Origin: Burkholderia sp. PAMC 26561
GTDB lineage: Bacteria > Pseudomonadota > Gammaproteobacteria > Burkholderiales > Burkholderiaceae
Direction: 5' to 3'
Length of the DNA: 64,000 bases
Assembly: GCF_001557535.2 (NCBI RefSeq)
Contig: NZ_CP014309.1
Span: forward strand, 620,001 to 684,000
Positions within the stretch are counted from its first letter, which is position 1; the number at the start of each line of letters is the position of its first letter. A model generated the notes under the pieces. That model had not been told where the DNA came from. It saw only the letters and a list, made by a program, of their open reading frames with translations, and ran no database searches. The position numbers were made by a program, and so were the translations under genes. Positions 60,845 to 64,000 of the stretch are shown here, one piece after another.

Positions 60845-61948
60845 CTAGTCGGTCATACTTGGATAGTCGGTATAGCCCACAGCGCTCCCACCGTACGCTG
60901 TTGCCCGATCGAACGTGTTAAGTCGGACCTGACGACGAATGCGCTCAGGAAGATCAGGGTTGGAGATGAACATCCGCCCAAACGCGACTGCGTCGGCAAG
61001 ACCATCAGTCAAAACCGTGGCGCCAGTCTCCGCCGTATATCCGCCAGCGGTGATCACCGGTCCGGCAAATAGATGACGAAATAACGCAGCGTTATTTGCG
61101 CTGTCCACGCTTGCATCGTCTCCCAATCCGGCCGAAGACGCGCGTGGCTCAATCAAATGAAGATAAGCAATAGAGCGCCTGCTGAGTTCGCCGATCACAT
61201 AACTGAAGTGAGGAACAGTGGCGCTGTCGCTTAGCCCTCCAAGATTGCCATGTGGCGACAGTCTTACGCCAACGCGGTTTGAACCGATCTCGCTTGAAAT
61301 GCTGTCGACCACTTCCAGCAGCAGACGAGCGCGGTTTTCAACTGAGCCACCATAGCTGTCCGTACGGCGGTTGCTACCGTCCTGCAGAAACTGGTCGAGC
61401 AGAAACCCATTGGCACCATGTACTTCGACGGCGTCGAATCCTGCCTCGACTGCATTGATTGCAGCTCGCCTGAACGTTGCCGTGACGTTCGCAAGTTCGG
61501 CGAATTCAAGTGCCCGAGGCGTTTCATACGGTACCTGCTGGAACTGTGGCGTGTAAGCCATTCCAGGCGCGGCAATCGCTGACGGTGCTACAGGCAGGCT
61601 GCCATCTGCGTTATATGAAGAATGCGACCAACGTCCGTGATGGACAATCTGCAGCGCGATACGGCCGCCTTCTGCGTGCACGGCATCGGTCACGTCGCGC
61701 CAGCTCGCTATTTGCGAAGGCGTGTAAATGCCGGGCATTTGCGGATACCCGTGGCCTTGGCGGATGATCGCTGTCGCCTCAGTGATAATCAAACCCGCTG
61801 CCGCTCGCTGGGCGTAATACGTCGCACTAATTGCCTGGGGTGTGCCGTACGCATCGGCTCTCATCCTTGTCAGGGGCGGCATGACGATTCGATTTGGGAG
61901 CTGGAGTGCTCCCAATCGAAGCGGAGTGAAAAAGACGTCATAAGTCAC
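60845..61948 (-). CDS. Old Yellow Enzyme family ene-reductase (NemA-like)
   Basis: 367 residues, GTG start. FMN/substrate motifs: FTPLRLGALQLPNRIVMPPL, TRMRADAYGTPQAISATYYA, GGRIALQIVHHGRWSHSSYN (HH substrate-binding pair), FDAVEVHGANGFLLDQFLQD, RRTDSYGGSVENRARLLLEV and [20 protein letters not shown]. It reduces activated C=C bonds or nitro/nitrate esters with NADPH. A paralogue starts beyond the window end (63840-64000). Confidence 0.88.
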   Translation of the reverse strand: MTYDVFFTPLRLGALQLPNRIVMPPLTRMRADAYGTPQAISATYYAQRAAAGLIITEATAIIRQGHGYPQMPGIYTPSQIASWRDVTDAVHAEGGRIALQIVHHGRWSHSSYNADGSLPVAPSAIAAPGMAYTPQFQQVPYETPRALEFAELANVTATFRRAAINAVEAGFDAVEVHGANGFLLDQFLQDGSNRRTDSYGGSVENRARLLLEVVDSISSEIGSNRVGVRLSPHGNLGGLSDSATVPHFSYVIGELSRRSIAYLHLIEPRASSAGLGDDASVDSANNAALFRHLFAGPVITAGGYTAETGATVLTDGLADAVAFGRMFISNPDLPERIRRQVRLNTFDRATAYGGSAVGYTDYPSMTD

Positions 61949-61987
61949 GGCACGGCCTTGCGATATTCATGCTTAGGAGAAATTGCG

Positions 61988-62707
61988 TCAGATGAACTTG
62001 AGATCGCCGAAGTCAAGCGAGACAAGCAAAGGCTCCGGCACCTTCTGGAGGCGATCATCGTAGGCGTAGATACGTCGCGTAGTCGGCATCTTGATGCCTT
62101 GAAATTCCCGATAATTCGTCGGATAGTTCGCGCCGGTCGCCCCACCGAGAATGTCGACCGTATAGTCGTGGCGCCGCATCAGCCCATCAGGTCCAAAATG
62201 GGTGATCTGTGTTTTGGTGTGACTCGCAATATAGTCGGGGAACGTGATTTTCAGGCGACGCCACGTCTCCCCATTTTCGGTCCATGGTTCGATTTCTTCC
62301 GTCTCAAATCCTGGATAGGTGTAAAGGAATGGCGAGGTCAAATAAGTCCACAACGCCTCGCTAGCAAAGTATGCGACGTGAAATTTGTCCCACGCACTCT
62401 CAATCGTGTGGCCCGCATAAGCCTCTTCTGGGCGATCGCGTGTCTCGACCACATCGCCAGCGAGTGTTTCCAGCGTCATCCGCCCAGGAACAAAGACACT
62501 TTGCAGGTTTTCGGTGGTGAACGGCGTAATGGTTAGCTGTTCCACATGCGTCTTGAGAGAGAACACCTTGTCGGTTAATAGACCAGGTTGCTGCTTGAAC
62601 TGCCAAATAGCGCCGCCAATCGATACCGGCGCATGGAGTTCTGTGAATTCATTCCACCGCTGCAGTCCGCCGTGAGCATTCACTGCAAATTCCGACAAGT
62701 CGTTCAT
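61988..62707 (-). CDS. Protein of unknown function
   Basis: 239 residues from ATG 62707, selected for AAGGAG 6 bases upstream; the longer frame has no support. No signal peptide. Rich in beta-strand and aromatic patterns: ELHAPVSIGGAIWQFKQQPG, LLTDKVFSLKTHVEQLTITP, WTYLTSPFLYTYPGFETEEI, RRLKITFPDYIASHTKTQIT, FGPDGLMRRHDYTVDILGGA. The pattern suggests a beta-barrel or lipocalin-like fold. It lies 39 bases upstream of the ene-reductase gene on the same strand. Confidence 0.6.
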   Translation of the reverse strand: MNDLSEFAVNAHGGLQRWNEFTELHAPVSIGGAIWQFKQQPGLLTDKVFSLKTHVEQLTITPFTTENLQSVFVPGRMTLETLAGDVVETRDRPEEAYAGHTIESAWDKFHVAYFASEALWTYLTSPFLYTYPGFETEEIEPWTENGETWRRLKITFPDYIASHTKTQITHFGPDGLMRRHDYTVDILGGATGANYPTNYREFQGIKMPTTRRIYAYDDRLQKVPEPLLVSLDFGDLKFI

Positions 62708-62860
62708 ATCCAGCTCCTTAAGATCATTCCAGGCGGCGTTGCCAACACGCAGCAATCTAACCGAAGTTCCCCCTTGTCAAAGGTCGCGGTTCCCACCTTT
62801 CGTGACACCGGAAACCAAAAGCTAAATATAGGCCTTTTATCCGGCACCAGTTCGGTAGTT

Positions 62861-63803
62861 TCATGTTTCCCATGGCGGTGCAGGTTGCCAAGCGTCGACG
62901 AGTTGATCGATAAAAACGCGTACCTTGGGAGTCAAATGTCGGCGCGACGGATAGGTTGCGCGAATCGGAGTTCCCGCGACGGCAAACGTCTCCAATACTG
63001 GTTGTAGTCGTCCTTGGCGAATTTCCGTCGCGAGGAGATAGGTCGGAAGATTGATCACGCCGGCGCCGTTGATAGCCGCTGCGACAAGCGCTTCGGCGCT
63101 GTCCAGGCGCAAGCGGCCGCTTGTCTCTATTGCCAGATTCCCGGTGCCAGTAAAGCTCCAGGGCTGAATTCGTCCGGCACTTACAAATGAAGACACTCAT
63201 GATTAACGAGATCAGACGGCGCGGCCGGTAGCCCCCTCTCTTTGAAATAACTCGGGGAAGCGCAAACTGCAAGCCGCTGTGTCGCCACAGTACGCGCGAT
63301 CAACCGCGAGTCCGGCTTTGGCTCGCCAATTCTTATGGCGATGCTATACCCTCGTCCGCCAAGTCCACGAATCTATCCGTGAAACTGATGTCGACGGTCA
63401 CGGCTGGCCAACTCGCGAGAAACGATTCCATTACCGATCGAACCTACGTGTGGCCGAGCGCGACGGGAACGCTGATTCGAAGAGCACCCTTCGGCGTCGC
63501 GCTTCGCGCAGCCATCGCCGTTTCGACCTCCTCGAGATCTTCAATAATCTGTGTGCAGCGCGCAAAGAAAACCGAGCCGTCATCTGTGAGGCCGATACTT
63601 CGTGGCGTACGGTGAAGCAAGCGTACTTGCAGACGCACGTCAGGGCGGGCGATGATTTTTCCGACCGCCGAGCGCGTAATGCCAAGTTGATGAGCCGCCG
63701 CCGTGAAGCTCCCTGCTTTCACCACGGCGACGAACGTCGCAATGTCGTTCACGTTGCCAAGTGCCACAGCCTTATCCTCGGAGATCGAAGAGTCCTGCAC
63801 CAC
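62861..63803 (-). pseudogene. LysR-family regulator, frameshifted
   Basis: N-terminal half (63803 to 63444): VNDIATFVAVVKAGSFTAAA, HQLGITRSAVGKIIARPDVR, LLHRTPRSIGLTDDGSVFFA, PKGALRISVPVALGHT, then a stop. Further effector-domain sequence continues in another frame (63440 to about 63200) and ends in a third (63196 to 62861: GAGVINLPTYLLATEIRQGR, VRVFIDQLVDAWQPAPPWE). At least two frameshifts. It sits between the two Old Yellow Enzyme regions and was probably their regulator. Confidence 0.8.
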
Positions 63804-63839
63804 CCTTAGAACGCGGCGTAGGACCCCTAACGTTACGAC

Positions 63840-64000
<161 letters not shown>

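Noticed and set aside
61622..62536. 304-codon plus-strand ORF
   Set aside because: Antisense to the ene-reductase and the 239-residue protein, both of which have motifs or a good ribosome site; its translation shows no family pattern.

Overview
The window looks like an accessory, insertion-sequence-rich part of a GC-rich betaproteobacterial replicon, most likely Burkholderiaceae (Paraburkholderia, Caballeronia or Burkholderia). The basis is the porin type, the many LysR/TRAP/CaiB-type catabolic genes, the IS families present and the glx-type gene cluster. This is inference from protein character, not a database match. I saw no rRNA, tRNA, CRISPR array or replication origin.

Layout. 1-2.8 kb: end of a nickel/cobalt-type permease gene, a PQQ-type sugar dehydrogenase lipoprotein and a DUF748/AsmA-like protein. 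2.9-4.85 kb: layered mobile-DNA debris (IS5, IS701 and IS6 remnants). It includes what appears to be an ORF-less group II intron with an intact domain V, sitting inside the terminal repeat of the IS701-like relic. 4.9-8.9 kb: a polyamine-type ABC importer operon whose ATPase gene has a one-base frameshift. 9.2-11.4 kb: an IS3 fragment, a ~727-bp repeat and an IS110 fragment. 11.9-16 kb: a DsbG-like protein, an MDR oxidoreductase with a divergent LysR, and a second LysR. 16.1-24.5 kb: a catabolic operon (short leader ORF, CitE-like CoA lyase, CaiB CoA-transferase, TRAP binding protein, fused DctQM, amidohydrolase, SDR, porin), apparently controlled by the divergent LysR. 25-30.4 kb: a three-subunit molybdenum hydroxylase (Mo, FAD, 2Fe-2S) with a LysR. 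30.5-33.8 kb: IS21 debris, a cupin and a nearly intact IS701 element. 34-39.6 kb: an operon of Gfo/Idh/MocA oxidoreductase, aldehyde dehydrogenase, cupin, an unknown protein and an alpha/beta hydrolase, with a divergent LysR.

40.1-46.8 kb is a mirror-symmetric IS array. Two diverged IS110/IS1111-type elements point outward, and each carries an identical 1331-bp second IS1111-type element at the same internal site. The array is built in copies of the 727-bp repeat and in a REP-like palindrome whose unoccupied relative is at 12.6 kb. At 46.8-48 kb an RbsC-like permease ORF has acquired its start and first ~37 codons from an ISL3-like transposase.

48.4-58.7 kb is a decaying glx (glutamate-synthase-like) cluster: glnT', glxB', glxC, glxD, amino-acid permease, a 31-codon ORF and a PP2C phosphatase/Ser-Thr kinase fusion. 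Its XRE-cupin regulator and a truncated glxA lie upstream. A deletion has joined glnT to glxB and removed the glutaminase end of GlxB, and a transposase relic removes the end of glxA. 59.3-64 kb holds an EthD-like protein, a SnoaL-like protein, two Old Yellow Enzyme genes (one running off the window), an unknown protein and a broken LysR gene.
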